A stretch of 64,000 nt of DNA from Kribbella sp. CA-293567. Its GTDB lineage: Bacteria > Actinomycetota > Actinomycetes > Propionibacteriales > Kribbellaceae. Numbering within the stretch: position 1 is the stretch's first letter; each line of letters opens with the position of its first letter. Shown here piece after piece: positions 38,079 to 45,530 of this stretch. Made by a program: the position numbers and the translations under genes. Where the stretch lies: NCBI RefSeq assembly GCF_027627575.1, contig NZ_CP114065.1, positions 2,294,001-2,358,000 of the forward strand, in the 5' to 3' direction. A model generated the notes under the pieces. The model saw only the letters and a program-made list of their open reading frames with translations, ran no database searches and was not told the DNA's origin.

Positions 38079-38099
38079 CAGCAACCTAGCTCCACAGTC

Positions 38100-38146
38100 A
38101 GGTGGTAGCGGACACTTCGGTGTCCGCTACCACCTGTTGTTGTTTT
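38100..38146 (+). terminator. Intrinsic terminator after the FKBP gene
   Basis: A perfect 16-bp stem (AGGTGGTAGCGGACAC) closed by a TTCG tetraloop, followed by GTTGTTGTTTT. It is the clearest Rho-independent terminator in the window. Confidence 0.95.
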
Positions 38147-38245
38147 CGGCGCTCTGCAACTTCCTGCAGTTTCTTTGTTTTGTCGCCGCCGCCTGTCACA
38201 GACTGTGCAAGATCAATATCGGGTAGTGATGAGTGAGGAGTGCAA

Positions 38246-38575
38246 ATGAGGGCAGGAAGACTCGTCAGTGCAGGCACGGTGGCGCTTCTGGCGCTTGGTG
38301 GATCAGTGGTGGCGACAGCCATGCCGGCGAATGCGGCGGCGATCGGGTGCACCGTCGGCCGGTACATGACGCCTCCGACGACAAAGTACAACGGTGGCGT
38401 TGCGCAGTGTCAGGTTCTGAACAACGGTTCTCGTGTCCGGGCGGCAGTGCATTGCAGGAGTGCCTTCAGTACCTACTGGGTCTACGGCCCCTGGGTGACC
38501 AGGTCGCAGACCCTGTCTAAGGGAATCTGCAACAGTCTTCAGGACGATGCCTTCGAAGTCGACTATCGAAACTGA
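38246..38575 (+). CDS. Small secreted protein, unknown
   Basis: 109 aa from ATG 38246 with GAGGAG 5 nt upstream. The signal peptide ends near AMPANAAA. The mature part, about 75 residues, has four Cys (IGCTVG, AQCQVL, VHCRSA, GICNSL), which suggests two disulfides, and the aromatic run STYWVYGPWV. No family recognised. Base composition here is lower in GC than in flanking genes, so it may have been acquired. Confidence 0.75.
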   Translation: MRAGRLVSAGTVALLALGGSVVATAMPANAAAIGCTVGRYMTPPTTKYNGGVAQCQVLNNGSRVRAAVHCRSAFSTYWVYGPWVTRSQTLSKGICNSLQDDAFEVDYRN

Positions 38576-38578
38576 TTG

Positions 38579-38611
38579 AATGGTGGCGGCGCTATTGCCG
38601 CCGCCACCATT
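38579..38611 (+). terminator. Hairpin after the small secreted protein gene
   Basis: A 12-bp stem (AATGGTGGCGGC with its complement) and a 9-nt loop start just after the stop codon. No T run follows, so it may be a weak terminator or an mRNA end stabiliser. Confidence 0.5.
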
Positions 38612-38741
38612 GGTCAGATCCGATCGGTGCAGATTTGCAGCAAGCTGCAAAGACCCTTCCCAATCGCAATTGACATCGATTATTTTCCATTGCGTCTGCG
38701 GTTGAAATCATTCGGCCGGAGTATTCCATGGGGAGCGAATT

Positions 38742-39926
38742 GTGGCAAAGCTAAAGAAATTCGGCATGATGGCTGGTGCGGCGGTATTGCTGGCTTCGAC
38801 ACTTCCGGCGCGTGCTGAGGTCGGGCCGGACGCTATCCGGCAGCGGGCGTCGGTAGGGGTTCTGCAGGGTGAGCGCATCAGCGAGTGGAGTGTCGACGGC
38901 TTCGCGGTAGCTGCCAAGTCGGCGTCGGTCGAAGAGAGTTACGGCATCACGGTCCTCGAGACCAAGACCGGGCCGAGTACGATCGCCGATCTCTCGTTGG
39001 CCGGCGCGGAAGACGCGCGTGATCGCGCGCTCTGGGCGGCGTCCAGTGAAGGCGTGCAACTTTCTTGGGGATCGGACGCCACCGTGCGGGAGTACCGGGT
39101 GAGCCGCGACGGTGAGCTTCTCAGTGTGGTCACGGGAAGTAGCTACTTCGACGGGTCGGCCACGCCCGGCAGTGAGGCGACCTACCTCGTTCAGGCCGTG
39201 CCGAAAGAAGATGTCGAGGGAGAAGGGCGCACCTGGAGCCTCAATGTCCCGGTGCCGAAGTCCTCTGGCTCGGATCTGAGTGCGCTCAAGCAGGAAGCCG
39301 AGCAGACCGCAGCGGCAGTTGCGGCGATCGACAAGAGTTCGGTGACCTACAAGACTTTCATTCCGCAGCAGTATCTCAGCGCTCCGCCGGTTGGCTGCGG
39401 AAGCTACAGCGGATCCGCCTACAGTTTCGGTGGTGATAACCGGACCTGGTCGCAGACCTCGACTGCGTACCGGACCCGTCAGATTGTCAGCGTCAACTGG
39501 TTGTCGAGCGCGTCCCTCGAGACGTCGAACGTCAATGGGGCGACCAAGGTCTATCGAACCTCAAACAAGCAACTGATCAGCACCAAGACCGCCAGCAACT
39601 CGGGTATGTCAATTCGGAAGTTGGCCGGCAGTACGACGGCAAAAGCGGACCTTCGGTTCACTCTGGATTCGACGAATCCGTTCTGCACAGGAATCCCGAA
39701 CTCCATCTCGGCGGTCTTCACCATGATCGTCACGCGCTCTGGCAACTGGTCGATCACGTCGGGCAGTCACAAGCAGATGCCGAATCACGAGATCTACATG
39801 GGTCGGCACACCGCTGGTTACCCTCGCTACACCACCGCCTACCGGCGGGCGTACCTCAGCCCACAGTGCCTTGTGGCGGTGAACTGCCGCAGGGCCAACA
39901 TGGGTGGGTTCTCTGGAACGTACTGA
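38742..39926 (+). CDS. Secreted protein with fibronectin-like and GDNR-type domains
   Basis: 394 aa, GTG start. Signal peptide MAKLKKFGMMAGAAVLLASTLPARA. A beta-rich Fn3-like segment (about 105-170: VQLSWGSDATVREYRVSRDGELL) is followed by a helical linker and a C-terminal domain of about 200 residues with YKTFIPQQYLSAPP, FGGDNRTWS and HKQMPNHEIYMGRH. The last pattern recalls DUF3238-like proteins, a match from memory only. The upstream gap (38612-38741) is AT-rich. Function unknown; likely an extracellular protein encoded in an acquired segment. Confidence 0.75.
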   Translation: MAKLKKFGMMAGAAVLLASTLPARAEVGPDAIRQRASVGVLQGERISEWSVDGFAVAAKSASVEESYGITVLETKTGPSTIADLSLAGAEDARDRALWAASSEGVQLSWGSDATVREYRVSRDGELLSVVTGSSYFDGSATPGSEATYLVQAVPKEDVEGEGRTWSLNVPVPKSSGSDLSALKQEAEQTAAAVAAIDKSSVTYKTFIPQQYLSAPPVGCGSYSGSAYSFGGDNRTWSQTSTAYRTRQIVSVNWLSSASLETSNVNGATKVYRTSNKQLISTKTASNSGMSIRKLAGSTTAKADLRFTLDSTNPFCTGIPNSISAVFTMIVTRSGNWSITSGSHKQMPNHEIYMGRHTAGYPRYTTAYRRAYLSPQCLVAVNCRRANMGGFSGTY

Positions 39927-40077
39927 CCAAGGTGCTGGTGTACTGCGATCTGGTGCTCCGGAGTCGATCCTTCGGCTTCGGGGCGCCGCCCGGCGGCCGC
40001 GGTAAGGACCCGGCCGTCTAGAGTGAACCTCGGATGGCGCCAAGAGTCATCCGACCATTGCGGAGGGTAGACGGCTC

Positions 40078-40533
40078 GTGAAGGCTCATGAACTTGCTGG
40101 GCGCCGAGGGCAGACGGACGCCCGACTGCTCACTGCCGGGCGACTCATCGCCGTGGGCTTTGCGACCGGACTGATCGCCGGGGCCGTCGCCGGTGGGGTG
40201 CTCGCCTACGACGCCAACGATCCGGACCAATGGTGGCTCACAGGGGCCTCTTTCGGCGCGATGATCGGCAGCATGCTCGGCGTTCTGGTCCAGCTTCTCA
40301 ACCTTGTACTGCTTGCTGTCAGCGCCCGGGTTCACGGGACTCCGAACCGCTGGTGGGTAGCTCCGCTACCGATTGTGGCATCGGTCTTGGCCGTCCCAAC
40401 CCTCGCGGACCGACTCGACGCATCCGCCGGTTCCACCGTCGTCGCTGGGATACTGGCCGCGGCAGTCACCATCGTCTCAGTCGTGGTGTTCACCAAGTGG
40501 TGTACTCGACCACTTGCTCACGCGGGCGTCTAG
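40078..40533 (+). CDS. Small integral membrane protein, unknown
   Basis: 151 aa, GTG start with GGAGGG 12 nt upstream. Four hydrophobic helices are seen (about 22-43, 57-82, 93-108, 118-140), with short charged loops. No family recognised. It overlaps the last 4 bp of the opposite-strand DUF3866 gene. The 151-bp gap before it contains a TAGAGT box that could be its promoter. Confidence 0.65.
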   Translation: MKAHELAGRRGQTDARLLTAGRLIAVGFATGLIAGAVAGGVLAYDANDPDQWWLTGASFGAMIGSMLGVLVQLLNLVLLAVSARVHGTPNRWWVAPLPIVASVLAVPTLADRLDASAGSTVVAGILAAAVTIVSVVVFTKWCTRPLAHAGV

Positions 40534-41624
40534 CTTCTTAGGGTTGCAGCTGGAGGGATGTCCACCAGCCGGGCCGCGTGGCGTCCGGCCGCGGCGGCGG
40601 CCTCGAAGTAGGCGCGGTCGGCGTCCAGGTCGCGGCCCATGGTCGAGAGCTTGACCGGGGACGCCGCCAGGGCGTCGTACAGGCCGTCGACGCCGATGCG
40701 GAGTACGCGGTGGCGTGCCTTGAGCGGTTCGGCAGCGTCTCGTACAGCGTCGCCGAACTCACCCGAGAGATCCGGTACGACGACGTCCGCCGGCTGCAGC
40801 GCCACTCGCCCGTACGCCGTGAGGCTGTGGTGCGAGATGCCCCGGTGACGAGGACGTGGGTCGGCCTCCGAGATCCGTAGCGACGCCACCGCCCGGCCGC
40901 CGAGAGTGCCGATTGCGTTGACTGCCTCACCCGACTGGACGCCAGAGAAGCCCCAGCGGGTTCCTGTGCCCAAGTTGCCGGGGCCCTGCGTCAGCACAAC
41001 CAGTTCGGCTGCCAGCACGTGTACTGCGGTCAGCAAGCCGGTGTGGACCGTGACAGCCTCGCGGTCGCCGCCGTAGGCCTGCCCTACGGTTACTGTCCCG
41101 CCGAGCCAGCCGGCGTCGCGCAGCGCTGAGACGGTGCGTGAGAACGCCAGCGGCAGCGCGCCGCCATCTGTCATCACGTAGATGACGCGAGTGCCCGGCC
41201 GTGCCTCGAACACTCCAGCCAGTACGGCTGGAAGCGCGGAGTGGAGGTCAGCCACGACCACCGGCGTACCGAAGAGGTCGTCGGCATCCCGCAGTACTGC
41301 GTGGTCCGGCGAGTCCTGCTCGTCCGCACCGAGCACCATGGACTGCAGCGGCGTGTAGCGGGCCTTGACCAGATGCCCGGTCTCCGGCGGATCCTCCGGC
41401 AGCCTGTCGGGGATCGCCACGACCAGTGCGTAGCCTCCTGTGCCCAGACCCCGGTCCAGAGCGCCGACGTTGAGCAGTACTCGGTCACCGACCACGGGGG
41501 AGCCCACAAGGTCCGGGTAGGCCAGCGCGCGGACTGCCTGCTCGCCGACGGTCACTGTCAGCTCCTGGGCGCCGGTCCAGCTGCGTCCGAGCTCGCTCAC
41601 GTTTCCTTCACGCCACCGCATCAC
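40530..41624 (-). CDS. DUF3866 family protein
   Basis: 364 aa from GTG 41624 (MMRWREGNVSELGRSW), with a TAAGGT box 7 nt upstream; ATG 41621 is the alternative. It matches DUF3866 proteins: VRALAYPDLVGSPVVGDRVLLNVGALDRGLGTGGYALVVA, HLVKARYTPLQSMVLG, VVADLHSALPAVLAG, VLTQGPGNLGTGTRWGFSG. Members are of unknown function and in actinobacteria tend to lie beside pafBC. Its divergent promoter contains a LexA-like palindrome placed over the spacer and -35 region, so it may be SOS-regulated (inference). Confidence 0.88.
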   Translation of the reverse strand: MMRWREGNVSELGRSWTGAQELTVTVGEQAVRALAYPDLVGSPVVGDRVLLNVGALDRGLGTGGYALVVAIPDRLPEDPPETGHLVKARYTPLQSMVLGADEQDSPDHAVLRDADDLFGTPVVVADLHSALPAVLAGVFEARPGTRVIYVMTDGGALPLAFSRTVSALRDAGWLGGTVTVGQAYGGDREAVTVHTGLLTAVHVLAAELVVLTQGPGNLGTGTRWGFSGVQSGEAVNAIGTLGGRAVASLRISEADPRPRHRGISHHSLTAYGRVALQPADVVVPDLSGEFGDAVRDAAEPLKARHRVLRIGVDGLYDALAASPVKLSTMGRDLDADRAYFEAAAAAGRHAARLVDIPPAATLRS

Positions 41625-41631
41625 AGGGCCG

Positions 41632-41637
41632 ACCTTA
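41632..41637 (-). promoter_or_regulatory. -10 box TAAGGT for the DUF3866 gene
   Basis: On the minus strand TAAGGT is followed by 7 nt and the GTG start. The palindrome at 41644-41659 would cover positions about -20 to -35 of this promoter. Confidence 0.5.
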
Positions 41638-41643
41638 GTGGGT

Positions 41644-41659
41644 CCGAACAGATGTTCGG
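41644..41659. promoter_or_regulatory. Putative LexA SOS box between DUF3866 and pafB
   Basis: CCGAACAGATGTTCGG is a palindrome with 7-bp arms. Its core CGAAC-N4-GTTCG fits the actinobacterial and Bacillus LexA operator (mycobacterial form TCGAAC-N4-GTTCGA; the outermost base of each arm differs). It lies 20-35 nt upstream of the DUF3866 start and 45-60 nt upstream of the pafB start. No other site with this core was seen in the window. Confidence 0.7.
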
Positions 41660-41691
41660 CGCGGAACCCGGCACTGGCACCGATGACCCCG

Positions 41692-41697
41692 TAGGGT
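41692..41697 (+). promoter_or_regulatory. -10 box TAGGGT for pafBC
   Basis: TAGGGT is followed by 6 nt and the GTG of pafB, the same box and almost the same spacing as at pafA. No ribosome site, hence a leaderless mRNA. The RecA-NDp upstream element found at pafA is absent here. Confidence 0.55.
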
Positions 41698-41703
41698 GGT
41701 CGG

Positions 41704-42666
41704 GTGTCGGCGCGGAAGAGTGAGCGACTGCTCAATTTGGTGATCTGCCTGCTGGTCGCGCGCACCTACGTGACCAAGGAGCGGATCCGCGAGGTGGTCG
41801 AGGGGTACGCCGGTCAGGCCGACGACGCCTTCGAGAAGATGTTCGAGCGCGACAAGGACGAGTTGCGCGACCTCGGCATCCCGATCGAGATGGGCACCAT
41901 CGACAAGTTCTTCTCCGACGACGTCGGGTACCGGATCCGGCGCGACGTGTTCGAGCTGCCCGAGGTGCACCTGGAGCCGGACGAGGCCGCCGTGCTCGGT
42001 GTCGCCGCGCGGGTCTGGCAGCACGCCAGCCTGGCCGAGGCGACCACCTCGGCCGTGCTCAAGCTGAAGGCCGCCGGGATCCAGACCGACCAGTCGGCGC
42101 TGAGCGCGATCGAGCCGCACGTCGGCGCCTCCGAGCCGGCCTTCGACCCGCTGTGGTCGGCCGTCGTCAGCCGCACGGCAGTGCGCTTCGAGCACACCCG
42201 CAGCGGCGGTTCGGCCTCGACCACCCGCACCCTCGAGCCGTGGGGAATCGTCTCCTGGCACGGCCGCTGGTACGTCGTGGGCCGCGATCGTGACCGCGAG
42301 GCGACCCGGATGTTCCGGCTGTCGCGGATCGGTGGGAACGTCAGAACTGTCGGCCCGTCGAACGCCTTCACCGTGCCCGAGGGCACCGATCTGCGGTCCC
42401 TGGTCAGCGAGCTGGCGCCGCCGCGGCCGACGTCGGAGGCGAAGGTCCGGGCCCGGACGGGGTCCTGCGTGAGCCTGCGACGCCGCTCCAACGCGATCGA
42501 GCCGTACGAGGAGGGCTGGGACCTGCTGCACGTCCCGTACGCCGACTCCGAGGTGCTTGCCGAGGAGATCGCGTCGTACGGGCCGGATGCGGTGGTCGAG
42601 GGACCTGGCGACGTGCTGGACGGCGTACTGCGCAGGCTGCGGACGATCGCGGGGGTGCCGGCATGA
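41704..42666 (+). CDS. pafB: WYL-domain transcription factor PafB
   Basis: 320 aa, GTG start. An N-terminal winged helix (SERLLNLVICLLVARTYVTKERIREVV) precedes a WYL domain (about 140-225, with GIVSWHGRWYVVGRDRDREATRMFRLSRI) and a WCX extension. PafB and PafC form the heteromeric activator of the LexA/RecA-independent DNA-damage response in mycobacteria, apparently sensing ssDNA. The two genes overlap by 4 bp (ATGA). The pafBC-tatA-tatC order is that of mycobacteria, but here pafA lies about 5 kb away with other genes in between. Confidence 0.93.
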   Translation: MSARKSERLLNLVICLLVARTYVTKERIREVVEGYAGQADDAFEKMFERDKDELRDLGIPIEMGTIDKFFSDDVGYRIRRDVFELPEVHLEPDEAAVLGVAARVWQHASLAEATTSAVLKLKAAGIQTDQSALSAIEPHVGASEPAFDPLWSAVVSRTAVRFEHTRSGGSASTTRTLEPWGIVSWHGRWYVVGRDRDREATRMFRLSRIGGNVRTVGPSNAFTVPEGTDLRSLVSELAPPRPTSEAKVRARTGSCVSLRRRSNAIEPYEEGWDLLHVPYADSEVLAEEIASYGPDAVVEGPGDVLDGVLRRLRTIAGVPA

Positions 42667-43643
42667 GCAACGCCCGGGACCAGGTGCAGCGGTTGCTGGC
42701 GCTGGTGCCCTACCTGCGGGAGAACGACGGCGCGCGGGTGGACGACGTCGCCGCCGAGTTCGGCGTCCGGCCGAAGCAGATCATCGCCGACCTGAAGGTG
42801 TTGTGGTTCTGCGGTCTGCCCGGCGCGCAGATGGGCGATCTGATCGAGATCGACATCGACGCGGCCGAGGGCGACGGAGTCATCCACCTCAACAACGCCG
42901 ACTACCTGGCCCGCCCGTTGCGGCTGGCGGCCGACGAGGCGCTCGCGCTGCTGACCGCGCTGCGGACGCTGCGCGAGGTGACGGCCGGTCAGGATCGCGA
43001 TGCGGTCGACCGGGCGATCGCGAAACTGGAGAAGGCCGCAGGGGAGGGAGCCGCTGCCATCGAGGGCTCCGCCGCGCACGTCCACGTCGAACCGGCCGCG
43101 CCCGAGATCGCCGGCCTGGTCAACCAGGCGCTCGCCGGGAAACAGCGGATGCACCTGACGTACGACGTACCGTCGCGCGACGAGACGACCGAGCGGGATG
43201 TCGACCCGATGCGGCTGGTGGTCTCCGAGGGGCGCAGCTATCTGGAGGCGTGGTGCCGGCTGGCCGAGGACGTCCGGCTCTTCCGGCTGGACCGGATCGC
43301 CGGCGCGAAGCTGCTCGACCTGCCGAGTGAGCCCCCGCCGGAGGCGACTCCGCGCGACCTGTCCAACGGCATGTTCCAGCCGTCGGAGCGCGACCTGCTG
43401 GCCACCGTCAAGCTGGAACCGCCGGCCCGCTGGGTCGCGGAGTACTACCCGATGGAGTCGGTCGAGGAAGGCCCCGGCAGCTCCCTGGTCGTCAAGCTCC
43501 GGGTCGCCGACACCGCCTGGCTGCAACGCCTGATCCTGCGCCTGGGCGGCTCCGCCACGGTCCTGGACCCCCAGGAACTGGGCCGGCAGATCGCCGAGAC
43601 CGCGCGTGAGGCGCTCTCCGCGTACGACGACCAACTCTCCTGA
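42663..43643 (+). CDS. pafC: WYL-domain transcription factor PafC
   Basis: 326 aa, start overlapping pafB. The N-terminal winged helix (QVQRLLALVPYLRENDGARVDDVAAEFGVRPKQIIADLKVLWF) is followed by a WYL domain around residues 155-225 (MHLTYDVPSRDETTERDVDPMRLVVSEGRSYLEAWCRLAEDVRLFRLDRI) and a C-terminal WCX region. It is the partner of PafB. The stop is 1 bp from the stop of the convergent winged-helix gene. Confidence 0.93.
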   Translation: MSNARDQVQRLLALVPYLRENDGARVDDVAAEFGVRPKQIIADLKVLWFCGLPGAQMGDLIEIDIDAAEGDGVIHLNNADYLARPLRLAADEALALLTALRTLREVTAGQDRDAVDRAIAKLEKAAGEGAAAIEGSAAHVHVEPAAPEIAGLVNQALAGKQRMHLTYDVPSRDETTERDVDPMRLVVSEGRSYLEAWCRLAEDVRLFRLDRIAGAKLLDLPSEPPPEATPRDLSNGMFQPSERDLLATVKLEPPARWVAEYYPMESVEEGPGSSLVVKLRVADTAWLQRLILRLGGSATVLDPQELGRQIAETAREALSAYDDQLS

Positions 43644-43644
43644 C

Positions 43645-44841
43645 TCAGCCTCTGGAGAGTTGGAGCTCCAGCGGCGACGCGCGGCGGCCACGCGGAGTGA
43701 TGCGGACCCCCGCGAGCCAGGAGCTCCAGCGGTCTGCCGCTGCCTCGATCGCGGTGGCGGTCTCGCTGCCCACGTCCTCCAGCAGCTGGAAGCGGACGTC
43801 ACCGGACTCCGGCTGCCCCCAGCCGCCGACGATCCGCCCGTCCGCCCAGACCGTCGGACCGATGTTGCCGGTCGTGTCGAACAGCCGCGCCTTGTGCTCG
43901 CCGAGGTACCAGTCGCGGTCCTTCCAGCCCATCGCCGTCGGGTCCAGCGCAGGCAGGAAAGCCACCCACGGCTCGGTCTCGGCCTCCGGTGCCTCGTCCT
44001 CGGGCAACACGTAGCCGATGCCTTCGTCCAGCTCCACTTGTACTGCCTCCACGGCGGCCAGAGCCTTCCGGGTCTGACCGAGCGTCCACCCGCTCCACCA
44101 CTGCAGGTCGGTCACGGTCCCCGGGCCGAAGGTGCCCAACCACGCGCGCGCCAGCGTCGCCCGGGCGTCGTCGGCCCGGAGTTTGTCCCCGAAGCCGTCA
44201 GGCAACCACTTCTCCACCGGTGACCACTGGTGCTGCGCGCTCAGCCAGGTGCCGAGCGGCCGGCCGCGGACGATCCGCCCGTCCGCCGACAACTGGAACA
44301 GGACCCGACTGGTCACATACGGCTGGGTGGCGTACGACTTGTCGGTCGACATCGTCAACCGGCTCCGCAGCCGCGGCTCGTCCGCCGACAGTTCCTGCGC
44401 CGTCGCGGACCCCCGCACGGCCAGCGCGGTCGCCGTCGACTCCTCCACCGCGCGTAACCAGACCGCGCACTCCTCGGGCGACGCGGCGATCCCCGCCTCG
44501 GCGAGATGCCTGATCAGCAACTTGCGCTGCTTCACCGCGATCTCGTCCGTGCAGGCCGCCTGCACCACCGGCGCGAAGCCGGTCGGTACGACGAACACCG
44601 TCCGCCGCATGCCGAGCATCCGGATCAGGGTCCGGTCGTCGTAGAGCGCCCGCTCGGTCCCCGCGACCTCGCTGCCCGGCACCCGGGCGGCGACCGACAG
44701 GTGCACGGTGGCCGGGTCGGTCGCGTGCAGCACCACCATCGACTCGGCGGCCTCGACCGGCCCGCTCGCCTGGCACCCCGGTGCCAGCCGGTGCCGCCGG
44801 CCGAGCCGCACTCGCCGCTCCGCGACCGATATCCGTTCCAT
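43645..44841 (-). CDS. Winged-helix DNA-binding protein (HTH_42/AlkZ-like)
   Basis: 398 aa from ATG 44841 with AGGGGGCG upstream. Repeated winged-helix modules and the family pattern HATDPATVHLSVAARVPG, DDRTLIRMLGMRRTVFVVPTG, FGPGTVTDLQWWSGWTLGQTR, LLPALDPTAMGWKDRDWYLGE-like and GNIGPTVWADGRIVGGW place it in the HTH_42 superfamily. This superfamily includes DNA glycosylases of the AlkZ/YcaQ type, but many members are uncharacterised. Location next to pafBC fits a repair role, which remains inference. Confidence 0.82.
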   Translation of the reverse strand: MERISVAERRVRLGRRHRLAPGCQASGPVEAAESMVVLHATDPATVHLSVAARVPGSEVAGTERALYDDRTLIRMLGMRRTVFVVPTGFAPVVQAACTDEIAVKQRKLLIRHLAEAGIAASPEECAVWLRAVEESTATALAVRGSATAQELSADEPRLRSRLTMSTDKSYATQPYVTSRVLFQLSADGRIVRGRPLGTWLSAQHQWSPVEKWLPDGFGDKLRADDARATLARAWLGTFGPGTVTDLQWWSGWTLGQTRKALAAVEAVQVELDEGIGYVLPEDEAPEAETEPWVAFLPALDPTAMGWKDRDWYLGEHKARLFDTTGNIGPTVWADGRIVGGWGQPESGDVRFQLLEDVGSETATAIEAAADRWSSWLAGVRITPRGRRASPLELQLSRG

Positions 44842-44945
44842 CCCGCGCCCCCTGAGGTCTTTGCGTTCCCTTTTCTTACCATCACGTTCCGACACCGTTG
44901 TCCCCGGCGACGGACTGCGAGGCGGGGGTGTCACCGTCCACCGGT

Positions 44946-44951
44946 TAGGCT
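44946..44951 (+). promoter_or_regulatory. -10 box TAGGCT for the small membrane protein and tat genes
   Basis: TAGGCT is followed by 6 nt and the ATG at 44958, with no ribosome site. It may drive the small gene and the following tatA-tatC. Confidence 0.45.
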
Positions 44952-44957
44952 CAGGGC

Positions 44958-45149
44958 ATGTATTGGTTCCTGCTCTTCCTCGGTGTGGTGGCGGTGTGGC
45001 TTCTGGTCCTCGCGCTGCTGGCCCGGAGGTTGTGGGGCCAGACCAAGGCACTGACACGTGAGTTGGTCACCGCCCAGTCCAAGCTCGACGACGCGCTGTC
45101 ACAGACCGGGCCCGCGGGGCCTGGGCAGGACGCGCGCGCCCGGGCGTAG
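44958..45149 (+). CDS. Small single-pass membrane protein
   Basis: 63 aa. One N-terminal transmembrane helix (WFLLFLGVVAVWLLVLALLA) is followed by a charged, probably coiled-coil helix (LWGQTKALTRELVTAQSKLDDAL). It lies 50 bp upstream of tatA on the same strand. No family recognised; it may be a scaffold or Tat-associated protein, but that rests on location alone. Confidence 0.6.
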   Translation: MYWFLLFLGVVAVWLLVLALLARRLWGQTKALTRELVTAQSKLDDALSQTGPAGPGQDARARA

Positions 45150-45199
45150 TATCGACGCTCACGGTCGAGCCACGAGTAGAAGTCGGTAGGGAGTTCGTC

Positions 45200-45508
45200 A
45201 TGGTTCCGGAGATCGGAATGCCTCAGGGCGCGGAGTGGCTGATCATTCTCGCGATCGTCGTGCTGCTGTTCGGATCGGCCAAGCTGCCGGCCCTGGTCAA
45301 GCAGCTCGGCAAGTCGAAGAAGATCTGGGAAGAAGAGGTCGGTCCCGGCCGCAAGAAGGACGGCGAGCTGACCGAGGGCACCCAGGCGCCGTCCCAGCAG
45401 GTTCACCCGCCGATCCAGGCGCCGAGCCAGCAGCCCGTGCAGCAGCCGAACCAGGTGAACGGCCAGGCGCCGGGCGACGGCATGCCGCCGACGCACACGG
45501 CCAACTGA
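45200..45508 (+). CDS. tatA: Sec-independent translocase protein TatA
   Basis: 102 aa. One membrane helix (EWLIILAIVVLLFGSAKLPALVKQLGKSKK) with the TatA hinge FGSAKLP and an amphipathic helix. The C-terminus is a Gln/Pro-rich tail. TatA forms the variable pore of the twin-arginine pathway. It lies upstream of tatC as in mycobacteria; no separate tatB is present in the window. Confidence 0.95.
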   Translation: MVPEIGMPQGAEWLIILAIVVLLFGSAKLPALVKQLGKSKKIWEEEVGPGRKKDGELTEGTQAPSQQVHPPIQAPSQQPVQQPNQVNGQAPGDGMPPTHTAN

Positions 45509-45530
45509 GTTCCGCGCACCACCTGTGACG

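Noticed and set aside
35391..38084. Long minus-strand open frame across pafA and the FKBP gene
   Set aside because: It joins the secreted-protein gene but only the part ending at 35390 has a signal peptide and ribosome site; the rest lies opposite PafA and FKBP.
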